Assembly: GCF_007859935.1 (NCBI RefSeq)
Contig: NZ_SJPO01000006.1
Span: 399,609-463,608, forward strand
Source: Posidoniimonas polymericola
GTDB taxonomy: Bacteria > Planctomycetota > Planctomycetia > Pirellulales > Lacipirellulaceae
Direction: 5' to 3'
Length of the DNA stretch: 64,000 nucleotides
Below are positions 9,410 through 17,262 of this stretch, in pieces (the first letter of the stretch is position 1; every line of letters begins with the position of its first letter). Both the position numbers and the translations under genes were made by a program. Under the pieces are notes generated by a model, which saw only the letters and a program-made list of their open reading frames with translations, was not told the origin of the DNA and ran no database searches.

Positions 9410-10189
9410 CTAGGGTGAGTTTTTCGGCGGCCACGGGACAAACGCACTCGTCCGCCGGGCGTAGTCGCCGTAGGCGTCGAGTCGCTGCGACAAGGACTTC
9501 TCCAACAGCGTCACGCCGGAAACCTTCAACAGCAGCACCGAGATGGTCAGCGGCCCGATGATTGTCCACCACCAAGACCCACTTTCCGCCGCCGCCAAGT
9601 AGATTCCCCACCAGAGCACGAACTCGCCGAAGTAGTTGGGGTGCCGGCTGTAACGCCACAGACCACGGTCCATGACCTGCCCTTGGTGGGACGGATCGGC
9701 CTTGAAACGCGCCAACTGCAGATCGGCCGTGGACTCCACCGCCAACCCAACAGCCCAGACCGCCGCGCCGAGCAGGGTCAGCGGGCCGATTGCGTCTGGC
9801 TCAACCATTCCCACCTGGAGCGGCAGAGCTATGATCCAGGCAAGCGCGGCCTGGAGCCCGAAAACGGTCGCCAAGCTAATCAGCGGGAACCACCCACCGT
9901 GTTTGTCGCGCATCGCCGCGTAGCGGTGGTCCTCCCCGTGTCCCCAGTTACGGTAGATTAGGTACCCGGAGAGCCGCAGCCCCCAGAGGGTCACCATCGC
10001 GGCGACTAACCACTCGCCGGCCGCCGGGCTCTGGGAACGAGATACCGCCACCCACGCAATCAGTACAAAGCACAGACCCCATACCGGATCGGCGACGCTG
10101 GCGTCGCGTTTTGCCAGGCTCAGGCCCCACGCGGCTAGTTGCAACAGGATTACTGCTAAGAGACCAACCGCGAGCACGTCTATCGTCAT
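9410..10189 (-). CDS. DUF1295 (steroid 5-alpha-reductase-like) membrane protein
   Basis: This 259-aa polytopic membrane protein starts at ATG 10189. Hydrophobic helices cover most of the first 150 residues, and the C-terminal signature is GLWRYSRHPNYFGEFVLWWG, the methyltransferase/reductase-like motif of DUF1295 and isoprenylcysteine methyltransferase relatives. It ends with LDAYGDYARRTSAFVPWPP. Substrate and reaction are not established. DUF1295 genes recur beside CFA-type methyltransferases and photolyases. It is the first gene of the leftward lipid operon and diverges from the methyltransferase gene at 10271, with 81 bases between them for both promoters. Confidence 0.88.
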   Translation of the reverse strand: MTIDVLAVGLLAVILLQLAAWGLSLAKRDASVADPVWGLCFVLIAWVAVSRSQSPAAGEWLVAAMVTLWGLRLSGYLIYRNWGHGEDHRYAAMRDKHGGWFPLISLATVFGLQAALAWIIALPLQVGMVEPDAIGPLTLLGAAVWAVGLAVESTADLQLARFKADPSHQGQVMDRGLWRYSRHPNYFGEFVLWWGIYLAAAESGSWWWTIIGPLTISVLLLKVSGVTLLEKSLSQRLDAYGDYARRTSAFVPWPPKNSP

Positions 10190-10270
10190 CCTGGCCCACC
10201 AATCACGAACTTCTACAATCCCAGCATCCTACTCTTACCGACCACAGCCCGCTGACAAGCAGGAGCGAAA

Positions 10271-11335
10271 GTGAACGTCATCGATCTCGCCGAAAGCCGG
10301 CTGCTGCCCGACTGGCTGATCCGCGCGGGCATCCGCCGGCTGCTCGCCCAGCGCAAACAAAACCCTCAGCAGGCCGAACGCCGGGCGTCGGTCCAAGAGT
10401 TTGCCGACCAGTTGCGGCAGGGCCCGCTCGCCATCGCGACCGACGCCGCTAACGAGCAGCACTACGAGGCGCCCGCGGCGTTCTTCAATGAGGTGCTTGG
10501 GCCGCGACTGAAATACAGCTGCTGCCTGTTCGACGATCCGAACGCGACCCTCCGACAAGCGGAGGAAGCCATGCTTACCCTCACCTGCAGCCGGGCCGAC
10601 CTGCAGAATGGTCAGCGGATCCTCGAACTCGGGTGCGGCTGGGGGTCGCTGTCGCTCTGGATGGCAGAGAAATACCCCGACGCTCAGGTAACGGCCGTAT
10701 CGAATTCGAACAGCCAACGCGAGTTCATCCAGGCGAGGGCCGGCGAGCGTCGGCTCGAAAACCTGGAAGTGATTACCGCCAACGTCACCGAGTTTGAGCC
10801 GGCAGGAACGTACGACCGCGTCGTGTCGGTAGAAATGTTCGAGCACATGCGGAATTACGAGGAGCTGTTCCGCCGCGTGTCGAGCTGGCTCGAGCCGGAC
10901 GGCGTCGCCTTTGTTCACGTGTTCTGCCACGCGGGCGAGCCGTACCTGTTTGAAGACAACGGCCCGAACGACTGGATGAGCCGCCACTTCTTCACCGGCG
11001 GCACGATGCCGTCGGACGATCTGTTCGCGTGCTTCGACAAACACCTCCGCATCGCTGAGCAGTGGCGCGTCGACGGCACGCACTACTGGCGGACCTGCGA
11101 GCACTGGCTGCAGAACCTCGACGCCACTCGGCCAGAGCTGCTCAAGATCCTGGGCGAGGGCCTCGAGGCCGGCGAAGCGAAACGGATGCTGCAGCGGTGG
11201 CGGATGTTCTTCATGGCGTGCGCCGAGTTGTTCCGCTATGAAGAGGGCCAGCGGTGGCTGGTGTGCCACTACCGTTTCGAGCAGGCCGCCTCTCCGCAGA
11301 CCAGCGAAACCCGGCCGCTTGCACACCAGGCCTAG
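10271..11335 (+). CDS. Second CFA-synthase-like SAM-dependent methyltransferase
   Basis: The GTG at 10271 is preceded by AGGAG at 10261 with ideal spacing, giving 354 residues. The SAM motif is ILELGCGWGSLSLWMAEKYP, followed by AVSNSNSQREFI and VSVEMFEHMRNYEELF, as in the class I methyltransferases related to CFA synthase and plant coclaurine N-methyltransferase. It is shorter than the enzyme at 5102 and lacks its long N-terminal lipid-binding region; the sequences are clearly different, so this is not a recent duplicate. It runs into the photolyase gene five bases downstream, a pairing often seen in light-induced operons. Confidence 0.9.
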   Translation: MNVIDLAESRLLPDWLIRAGIRRLLAQRKQNPQQAERRASVQEFADQLRQGPLAIATDAANEQHYEAPAAFFNEVLGPRLKYSCCLFDDPNATLRQAEEAMLTLTCSRADLQNGQRILELGCGWGSLSLWMAEKYPDAQVTAVSNSNSQREFIQARAGERRLENLEVITANVTEFEPAGTYDRVVSVEMFEHMRNYEELFRRVSSWLEPDGVAFVHVFCHAGEPYLFEDNGPNDWMSRHFFTGGTMPSDDLFACFDKHLRIAEQWRVDGTHYWRTCEHWLQNLDATRPELLKILGEGLEAGEAKRMLQRWRMFFMACAELFRYEEGQRWLVCHYRFEQAASPQTSETRPLAHQA

Positions 11336-11340
11336 GCCGC

Positions 11341-12876
11341 ATGAAGAGCAAACCACTACGCAACCTGGTGCTGGTGCTCGGCGACCAGCTCAACGCCGAC
11401 TCGGCCGCGTTCGATGGCTTCGACCGCGATGCCGACGGCGTCTGGATGGCGGAGGTCTGCCACGAGTCCGAGCACGTCTGGACCCACAAGGCAAGGATCG
11501 TCATGTTCCTCGCCGCCATGCGGCACTTCCGCAACGCCCTGGAGGATCGCGGGCTGCGGGTGCTGTACCGCGAACTACCGGCGACGGGCAAGGACTCGAT
11601 CGAGACTTTCAGTGACGCCCTCGAGCAAACACTCGCCGAGCTCGAATGCTCAAAGCTGGTGGTCGTCGACCCGGGCGAGTGGCGGGTGCGGCAGGAGCTG
11701 AAGGACGCCGCCGAGCGGCTTGGCGTGGCGCTCGAGTTTCGCGCCGACCGCCACTTCCTCTCGACGCCCGAGCAGTTTGCCGAGCACGCCGAGGGACGCA
11801 AGCAGCTCCGCATGGAGTACTTCTACCGCGAGATACGCCGACGGCACAACGTGCTGATGAAAGACGGTAAGCCGGTGGGCGGCAAGTGGAACTTCGACCA
11901 CGACAACCGCAAGTCGTACGGCAAGCAGGGCCCCGACCCCCACCCTCCCAAGGCGTTCCCGCCCGACGCGGTGACCGCCGGGGTGATCAAGCTGGTCAAC
12001 AGGCGGTTCGCCGAGCACCCGGGCGATATGGACGCGTTCGACTGGCCAGTGACGCCAGAGCACGCCGCCCACGCGCTGAAAGACTTCATCAAGAACCGGC
12101 TCCCCCGCTTCGGCGACTACCAAGACGCGATGTGGACCGGCGAGCCGTTCCTCAACCACTCGCTGCTGTCGGCGGCGATGAACCTCAAGCTGATCAACCC
12201 CGCCCAGGTCGTTCAGGCCGCGGTCGACGCCTACCAGGACGGCTCGGCGCCGCTGAATTGTGTCGAGGGCTTTGTGCGGCAGATCCTCGGCTGGCGCGAG
12301 TACGTCCGCGGCGTCTACTGGCTGCACATGCCGGGCTACCTCGAGCGGAACGAGCTCGGCGCCGACCGGCCGCTGCCCGACTTCTACTGGACAGGCGAAA
12401 CGGAGATGGCCTGCCTGCGGGACGCCATCGGTCAGACACTCACCTACGGCTACGCCCACCACACCCAGCGGCTGATGGTGACCGGCCTGCACGCGTTGCT
12501 GGTGGGGGTCGACCCGCGCGAGGTCCACAAGTGGTACCTGGCGGTCTATGTCGACGCGGTCGAGTGGGTTGAGCTGCCCAACACGCTCGGCATGTCGCAG
12601 TTCGCCGACGGCGGCGTGATGGCGAGCAAGCCGTACGCCGCGTCCGGCAAGTACATTGACCGGATGAGCAACTACTGCCAGTCGTGCCGGTTCGCCCCGG
12701 CCAAGGCGACCGGCGACGACGCCTGCCCGTTCACTACGCTCTACTGGGACTTCCTCGACCGCAACCGCGAGCGTCTGGAGGAAAATCAGCGGATGAAGCT
12801 GCAGGTCAAGAACCTGGACAGGAAGACCGACGAAGAGCTCGCGTCGATCCGCGAGGCGGCGGCGCGGCTGCGTTAG
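11341..12876 (+). CDS. phrB: Iron-sulfur bacterial cryptochrome/(6-4) photolyase (FeS-BCP, PhrB-like)
   Basis: The start at ATG 11341 gives 511 residues beginning NLVLVLGDQLN, the deoxyribodipyrimidine photolyase-related signature. Four cysteines, C358, C446, C449 and C462, have spacings of 88, 3 and 13, the same as the [4Fe-4S] ligands I recall for Agrobacterium PhrB. The last three lie in NYCQSCRFAP and DACPF. FAD-binding landmarks such as GWREYVRGVYW and GYAHHTQRLMVTG are present. It would repair (6-4) photoproducts in DNA using blue light, or act as a photoreceptor. It is cotranscribed with the methyltransferase five bases upstream. Confidence 0.93.
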   Translation: MKSKPLRNLVLVLGDQLNADSAAFDGFDRDADGVWMAEVCHESEHVWTHKARIVMFLAAMRHFRNALEDRGLRVLYRELPATGKDSIETFSDALEQTLAELECSKLVVVDPGEWRVRQELKDAAERLGVALEFRADRHFLSTPEQFAEHAEGRKQLRMEYFYREIRRRHNVLMKDGKPVGGKWNFDHDNRKSYGKQGPDPHPPKAFPPDAVTAGVIKLVNRRFAEHPGDMDAFDWPVTPEHAAHALKDFIKNRLPRFGDYQDAMWTGEPFLNHSLLSAAMNLKLINPAQVVQAAVDAYQDGSAPLNCVEGFVRQILGWREYVRGVYWLHMPGYLERNELGADRPLPDFYWTGETEMACLRDAIGQTLTYGYAHHTQRLMVTGLHALLVGVDPREVHKWYLAVYVDAVEWVELPNTLGMSQFADGGVMASKPYAASGKYIDRMSNYCQSCRFAPAKATGDDACPFTTLYWDFLDRNRERLEENQRMKLQVKNLDRKTDEELASIREAAARLR

Positions 12877-12910
12877 GCGTGTTCCGCGGCTCGCGTTGGC
12901 GCACAAAAAA

Positions 12911-12941
12911 AGCGAGGCCGCGGCAGAACCGCGGCCTCGCT
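12911..12941 (-). terminator. Rho-independent terminator of the fasciclin gene
   Basis: A perfect 13-bp stem (12911-12923 with 12929-12941) encloses a 5-base loop. On the minus strand it is followed by a run of T (A7 on the plus strand, 12904-12910), directly after the fasciclin stop codon. It may also stop leftover transcription from the photolyase gene on the plus strand, where the tail is less T-rich. Confidence 0.9.
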
Positions 12942-12963
12942 GTCTTCACGCTATGATCTCGCT

Positions 12964-13548
12964 CTACTTGCTCGCGGGGCAGCTCGACGCGGCCTCGGCC
13001 TTCAGCGAGGTGTAGCTGGTCTCCGAGTCGTGCGAGGCCTGGCTCGTCTTCGCTTCTTCCTTCGGCAGCAGGACGCTGTCGATGACGTGGATCACGCCAT
13101 TGCTGCACATGATGTCGGCCTTCACAACCTTGGAGCCGTTGATCATGACGTTGCCGTCCTTCACGGCGATGTCAACCATCTTGCCGTTGAGGGTCTTGGC
13201 CTGCTTGAGCTTGGTCACCTGCTCAGCGGTCACCTTGCCCTCGACCACGTGGTAGGTCAGGATCGCGGTCAGCTTCTCTTTGTTCTCCGGCTTCAGCAGC
13301 TCGGCGACCGTGCCCTCGGGGAGCTTCTTGAAGGCGTCATCGGTCGGGGCGAACACGGTGAACGGGCCCTTCCCCTTGAGGGCTTCAACCAGACCGGCCT
13401 CGCCAACCGCGGTGGTCAGCGTCTTAAATGAGCCCGCACCAACCGCCGTGTCAACGATGTCTTTCTCGGCGGACATGGCGGCCGAAGAGAGTGACAGGAC
13501 CGTTACGGCGGTGAGGCATGACGCAAACGTTTTGATAGTGGCAAACAT
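12964..13548 (-). CDS. Secreted fasciclin (FAS1) domain protein
   Basis: This 194-aa protein begins with a cleavable signal peptide (hydrophobic core [18 protein letters not shown]). One FAS1 domain follows, residues about 30-165, with both conserved blocks: H1-like [13 protein letters not shown] and the [20 protein letters not shown] end. FAS1 proteins act in extracellular adhesion or matrix contacts. The C-terminal 25 residues are Ser/Ala-rich and end SCPASK, so a surface tether is possible but unproven. The start has a GGGAAG ribosome-binding stretch 10 bases upstream. FAS1 genes are recurrent members of singlet-oxygen and light-stress regulons, which fits the neighbours. Confidence 0.92.
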   Translation of the reverse strand: MFATIKTFASCLTAVTVLSLSSAAMSAEKDIVDTAVGAGSFKTLTTAVGEAGLVEALKGKGPFTVFAPTDDAFKKLPEGTVAELLKPENKEKLTAILTYHVVEGKVTAEQVTKLKQAKTLNGKMVDIAVKDGNVMINGSKVVKADIMCSNGVIHVIDSVLLPKEEAKTSQASHDSETSYTSLKAEAASSCPASK

Positions 13549-13684
13549 GTGTCTTATTCTTCCCGTTAAACTTGGTTAGGTGATTCTTCCCCGCGCTACC
13601 GGGTCGAGGGCGAGAAGCTGTGGCGGCCGCCGTTCTCTCGCAGCTGTAAAGACACTAGCGCCGTTGTCTGCGTCGACAAGGGAA

Positions 13685-13743
13685 GTCGCCGACATAAATT
13701 TTTTGGCGGTCGCTGCTCGCCTGGAAAGGCGCGTCGCCGACAT
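13685..13743. repeat. Direct repeat pair upstream of the fasciclin gene
   Basis: The 11-base word GTCGCCGACAT occurs at 13685-13695 and again at 13733-13743, 48 bases apart, in the 282-base gap upstream of the fasciclin gene. The spacing is not far from helical phasing (4.5 turns). It could be a pair of activator sites, but nothing else supports this. Confidence 0.35.
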
Positions 13744-13830
13744 GGCGACTAGAAGAGCAGGGCGTTCAGAACCGACCGCGGGCAGGCCGAAGAGACGTGG
13801 CCCACTGCTCCGAACAAGAGCGCTAGACCG

Positions 13831-14688
13831 CTAGCTCGAGAACCGCGTCTTGTCGCCGACCGGAAGCATCAGCCGCAGCGGCGCGAGCAGGTTGTCACGC
13901 AGCGTCGAACGACGCGCGGCGTGCTTGCAGAGAATGACCGTGGTGTCCATCTGCTTGAGATTATCCTCATGCTCCCGCTCGAGGTCCGCGAGCAACTTCG
14001 CTACCTGACGCTGCGGGTCGAGTGGGCCCAACCCGCGCAGGCGATTGAGCAGCTCGGCTACCGACAGCGGCATGCCGTCGGACGTCCGGCACTCGAGCAG
14101 TGATTCGCCGTAGAACAGCACCCGGTCGTCCGGGCCGAGCTGCAACGAACCCCGCTGGTACTCGCCCGACTCGAGCAGCGGCTCGTCGACCGTCGTCTTA
14201 GTGTCGGCCGAAGCCGACGCGGGGAAGAGCGACCACTCGCGGAGCGCCGCACGGTACAGCAGTGGCGGCGGGTGGCCGGCGTTGCAAACCGTCAGCCGCC
14301 GATTGGGGGCGAAGTAGGTCGCCATCATCACGGCTCCGCAGCCGCCCTGGTCGGCGGAATCTTCGAGCACCCTACGCATGCCCGACTCGCAGCCGCCCTG
14401 CTGAATACGGTTGACGTGCTTTTTGAGCAGCTCGCGGAACTTGGCCGCGATGTCGACGAACGCACCCCGGCCGGGGACTAGGTCGGCCAGCAGGAACCGC
14501 GTGATTCGACCCGAGGCGCAGGACGACACGAAGTGCAGCCCACCGCCCTCGGGGCCCGACGCACGGGCAGACAGCCACAGGTCCAATCCGGGGCGTGACA
14601 GCTCGTGCTCGCCTGGCGAGTTCCCGCCCCAGACTTCCATGCAGCGGAGACGGTCGACGGGCGGCGGTGAGGCATCGAAGGTAGTCAT
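13831..14688 (-). CDS. SpoIIE-type PP2C serine/threonine phosphatase
   Basis: This 285-aa protein starts at ATG 14688; an in-frame GTG at 14727 is the alternative. It carries a stand-alone SpoIIE/RsbU-like PP2C domain with SARASGPEGGGLHFVSSCAS near residue 40, GCGAVMMATYFAPNRRLTVCNAGHPPPLLYR in the middle (the NAGHPPPLL signature), and LGPDDRVLFYGESLLE, where the family usually has YTDGL/V E. In such enzymes this part carries metal-binding acids, and the usual DG pair is altered here. It most likely belongs to a partner-switch that sets the activity of a sigma factor or anti-sigma protein. No anti-sigma gene adjoins it. Confidence 0.85.
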   Translation of the reverse strand: MTTFDASPPPVDRLRCMEVWGGNSPGEHELSRPGLDLWLSARASGPEGGGLHFVSSCASGRITRFLLADLVPGRGAFVDIAAKFRELLKKHVNRIQQGGCESGMRRVLEDSADQGGCGAVMMATYFAPNRRLTVCNAGHPPPLLYRAALREWSLFPASASADTKTTVDEPLLESGEYQRGSLQLGPDDRVLFYGESLLECRTSDGMPLSVAELLNRLRGLGPLDPQRQVAKLLADLEREHEDNLKQMDTTVILCKHAARRSTLRDNLLAPLRLMLPVGDKTRFSS

Positions 14689-14849
14689 GGGCGTCAGCGA
14701 CAGCTTGGGTAGCTCGCGGGTGAGCACGCGGCGCGGTGAGCTTGCAAGTTGGCAGCCAGGCGTCCAATGCGTGTCTTTGCCTTTACTGTAGCAGCCGCCG
14801 CCGGGGCGACCACCAAGAACTTTGCAATCAGCTCCCCTCTAACCCGCGG

Positions 14850-15782
14850 CTATGCCTTAATCGCCTCGACGAACCCCTGCAAGTGAGCCATTGTGTCGCA
14901 GAAGGCCGAGTAGTGGAGCTGCTTGCGAATCTCGTCGGTAAGCGCTCGCCCGCCAACCACGATTTGCGACCTGTCGGCGACCTGCGACCGGAACGCCTGG
15001 AACTCGGCCAAGAACCCGGGCGGGTCGGTGAGGTAGCTGCAACTAATCCAGACTACCTTCGGACGCTCGCTCTGGACCGCGTCTGCCAGGCTGGCGAGCG
15101 GGATATTCTCGCCGAGCGAAGTCGCCCGCCAGCCGAGGTCGCTCAACACCAGGCGGGTCATGTCATTCGGCAGGCTGTAGTAGTCGCCAGCGGTCGACGC
15201 CCCGATCGCGAGCGGCGCGTCTGGCTCGGGCGGCTGGCAGAGGTTCTGCAGGTCGACGAGCGTCTGCTCGACAATCCCGCACGCCCGGCGCTCCTGGTAG
15301 ATCGACACTTGCCCTGTTTCCCACAGGGCGCCGACGCGGTGCATTGCCGGGGCAAGGACCGCGTCGCACAGCTCGGCCATGCCCACCCTTGCGACCGCCA
15401 GCTCGACGCCAATCTGTCTGGCGGTTGCCTCCTCGCCTGCGGTGATGGCGGCCGTGAATCGATCGACCGCGCCCGCCAGGCAGGGCCTGCGGACAGTCGC
15501 TGGCGCCACCAGGCCTATGGCCGCGGGTTCCACCACCCGCCGATCGGTCCGCTTCAGAAAATCGAGCAGCTCGCTCATCGGCACCCGACGGTGCCCCCCG
15601 GCGGTGTGCTCGGCGCGGATCAGCCCACCGTCGCACCAACGCTTGATCGAGGACTCGCTGACATCGAGCGCCCGGGCGATCTGCTTGGGAGAGAGTAGCT
15701 GCTGTAAATCGGTACCGCTCACGGAATTTGGTCTCGATGGCGCCCGTTTTGCCCGCTTCTCTATCGCTGCAACCAACCGCAT
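14850..15782 (-). CDS. MerR-like HTH regulator with B12-binding-type domain lacking the cobalamin histidine
   Basis: This 310-aa protein has an excisionase/MerR HTH at residues 28-75 (LLSPKQIARALDVSESSIKRW, TAGGHRRVPMSEL). A four-helix methionine-synthase-like cap follows, residues about 100-185, then a Rossmann B12-binding fold to the end. This is the CarH/LitR architecture, in which light or cobalamin state controls DNA binding. Two key sites are altered: the W-x9-EH motif reads WETGQVSIYQER, and the DxHxxG lower-ligand motif reads GDYYSLPND with Tyr where the axial His should be. It may not bind cobalamin, or may bind another ligand. It is divergent from the sigma factor gene and could repress it. 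Confidence 0.85.
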   Translation of the reverse strand: MRLVAAIEKRAKRAPSRPNSVSGTDLQQLLSPKQIARALDVSESSIKRWCDGGLIRAEHTAGGHRRVPMSELLDFLKRTDRRVVEPAAIGLVAPATVRRPCLAGAVDRFTAAITAGEEATARQIGVELAVARVGMAELCDAVLAPAMHRVGALWETGQVSIYQERRACGIVEQTLVDLQNLCQPPEPDAPLAIGASTAGDYYSLPNDMTRLVLSDLGWRATSLGENIPLASLADAVQSERPKVVWISCSYLTDPPGFLAEFQAFRSQVADRSQIVVGGRALTDEIRKQLHYSAFCDTMAHLQGFVEAIKA

Positions 15783-15860
15783 CGCTGAGCAGGCCCTCCC
15801 TTATTTCAACCTTAGCCTCTGCATTCGACCACTAAAAGAACATTTTTCGGTAGAAGCAGC

Positions 15861-15907
15861 TTGCAAGGTGCCCCTTAAACCGATACGATTCAAATGAACG
15901 ATTTGAA
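15861..15907 (+). promoter_or_regulatory. Candidate sigma-70 promoter and palindromic operator for the sigma factor gene
   Basis: TTGCAA (15861-15866) and TACGAT (15884-15889) are spaced by 17 bases. Immediately after comes the inverted repeat TTCAAAT-GAACG-ATTTGAA (15889-15907, 7-bp arms, 5-base spacer) covering the expected transcription start. It lies between the HTH/B12-fold regulator and the sigma factor gene, where such a regulator would be expected to bind. Elements were matched by eye. Confidence 0.5.
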
Positions 15908-15932
15908 CGTTTCACTAATCTTGGAGTCTCCG

Positions 15933-16853
15933 ATGGCGACCGCCACTGCTACCCGCACTCCCAATCGCCGCTCACGGGCTGCTAGGGTCCAGCGCGGCGA
16001 ACAACTGCTTTCATCGGGATTCACCTACATCGGCTGCGAAGCGATCGCTTCGGCAGACCTCCAGCCCGCCGAAGCAATCCGCCAAGCCGAGCGGCTGCTA
16101 GACGGAGACCAAGACCGGGTCGGCAAGATGTGCGAGGAGGAGATCCTCACCCCGCAGCACGAACGCGACCTGTTCCACTCGCTCAACTTGCTGAAGCGGC
16201 TCGCCGCCGAAATCGCGGAGGGTGTGAACCGGAGCAACCCGAAGAGTGCCGAACTCGACGAGATCGAGAGCCTGTCCAAGGCGGCATTGCAGGTCCGCGA
16301 CTACATTATCCGCTCGAATCTGCGACTCGTTTACGCGGTCGTCAAGAAAACGCTCGGATCGAACAGCACGCTCGGGTTCGACGAGTTCGTCAGCGACGGC
16401 GTCTGCACGTTGATGAACGCGGTTGAGAAGTTCGACTACAGCCGCGGTTTCCGGTTCAGCACCTACGCGTACCGATCGGTGGCCCGCACGGTCTACCGGG
16501 CCATGCTTGCCGCCCAGAAGGAAGAGTCACGGCTCGCCCGGGACGCCGAGGACTGGGCGTTCGAGCAGCAGCCGGAGGAGAGCCCCTCGCTGGCTCACGA
16601 CGTCGTGGGGGAACGCCTCCGTTCTGCCGCGGCGGCGATGGTCGACAAGCTTGATCGCCGAGAGCAGCTGATCATCCGCAGCCGCTACGCCCTCGGCGCC
16701 CACCGCAAGGTCCGCAGCTTTCAGGACATCGCCAATCGCTTGGGGATATCCAAGGAGCGGGTCAGGCAACTCGAGAAGCGTGCCAGCGACAAGCTGCACG
16801 AGATGGCCTCTCAGCTCGACCACGACGAGCTGTTTGGCGCCGCGCTGGCCTAG
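15933..16853 (+). CDS. Sigma-70 family RNA polymerase sigma factor
   Basis: ATG at 15933 is preceded by TTGGAG with 8-base spacing; an ATG at 15894 would sit on the predicted transcription start, so the shorter 306-aa form is preferred. Region 2 is clear (RLVYAVVKKTLG, GFDEFVSDGVCTLMNAVEKFD, FRFSTYAYRSVARTVYRA) and region 4 has SFQDIANRLGISKERVRQLE. The N-terminus is basic and there is no region 1.1. It resembles group 2/3 sigma factors rather than ECF factors. With the divergent B12-fold regulator it likely governs the photolyase and lipid genes, as LitR-type regulators do through a sigma factor in some bacteria; here that is an inference from position. Confidence 0.92.
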   Translation: MATATATRTPNRRSRAARVQRGEQLLSSGFTYIGCEAIASADLQPAEAIRQAERLLDGDQDRVGKMCEEEILTPQHERDLFHSLNLLKRLAAEIAEGVNRSNPKSAELDEIESLSKAALQVRDYIIRSNLRLVYAVVKKTLGSNSTLGFDEFVSDGVCTLMNAVEKFDYSRGFRFSTYAYRSVARTVYRAMLAAQKEESRLARDAEDWAFEQQPEESPSLAHDVVGERLRSAAAAMVDKLDRREQLIIRSRYALGAHRKVRSFQDIANRLGISKERVRQLEKRASDKLHEMASQLDHDELFGAALA

Positions 16854-17262
16854 CTCGGCGACGCGATTCCGCGAGTCAGCTCCGCGGCGCGACTCAGTGC
16901 CCCCGCTCTACGATTGGCGGCGCCGATCTTTGCTGCCCCGCACCCAACCCTCTGCCAGTGGCCCTCTGCCAGTGGGCAGCAGGGCATCGGCGTGGTGATT
17001 TCTGTCGCCAGCGTTCCTCGGTCACATTCTCTCTCAAGTGACCTCCCAAGCCCCCTCGCCCACGCAGCCACCCCACTCACGGGAAATTCTCCGCTGCGGG
17101 CCGCGGTTGCTACCACGGCAATGGGCTGAGTCGGGCGATTAGGCATCGTCTTCGGACTACCGGGTAAGCCGGGGCAGCCGAATATCCGATACACCCGAAA
17201 GACTCTGCCATGCTGCGCGCAGGGCGAAGCGATAGCATTACTATCACGCCACCCGAGAATTC
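16854..17262. other. Intergenic region with short repeats
   Basis: 409 bases between the sigma factor and the secretin gene. It holds a tandem 14-base repeat, CCCTCTGCCAGTGG (16948-16961 and 16962-16975), and a near-palindrome GATAG-CATTA-CTATC at 17231-17245, about 18 bases before the secretin start, which could be an operator. I see no gene. Confidence 0.45.

Noticed and set aside
16850..17194. Minus-strand open frame of 114 codons in the gap before the secretin
   Set aside because: No ribosome-binding site, no similarity, Arg/Pro-rich composition typical of non-coding GC-rich DNA.
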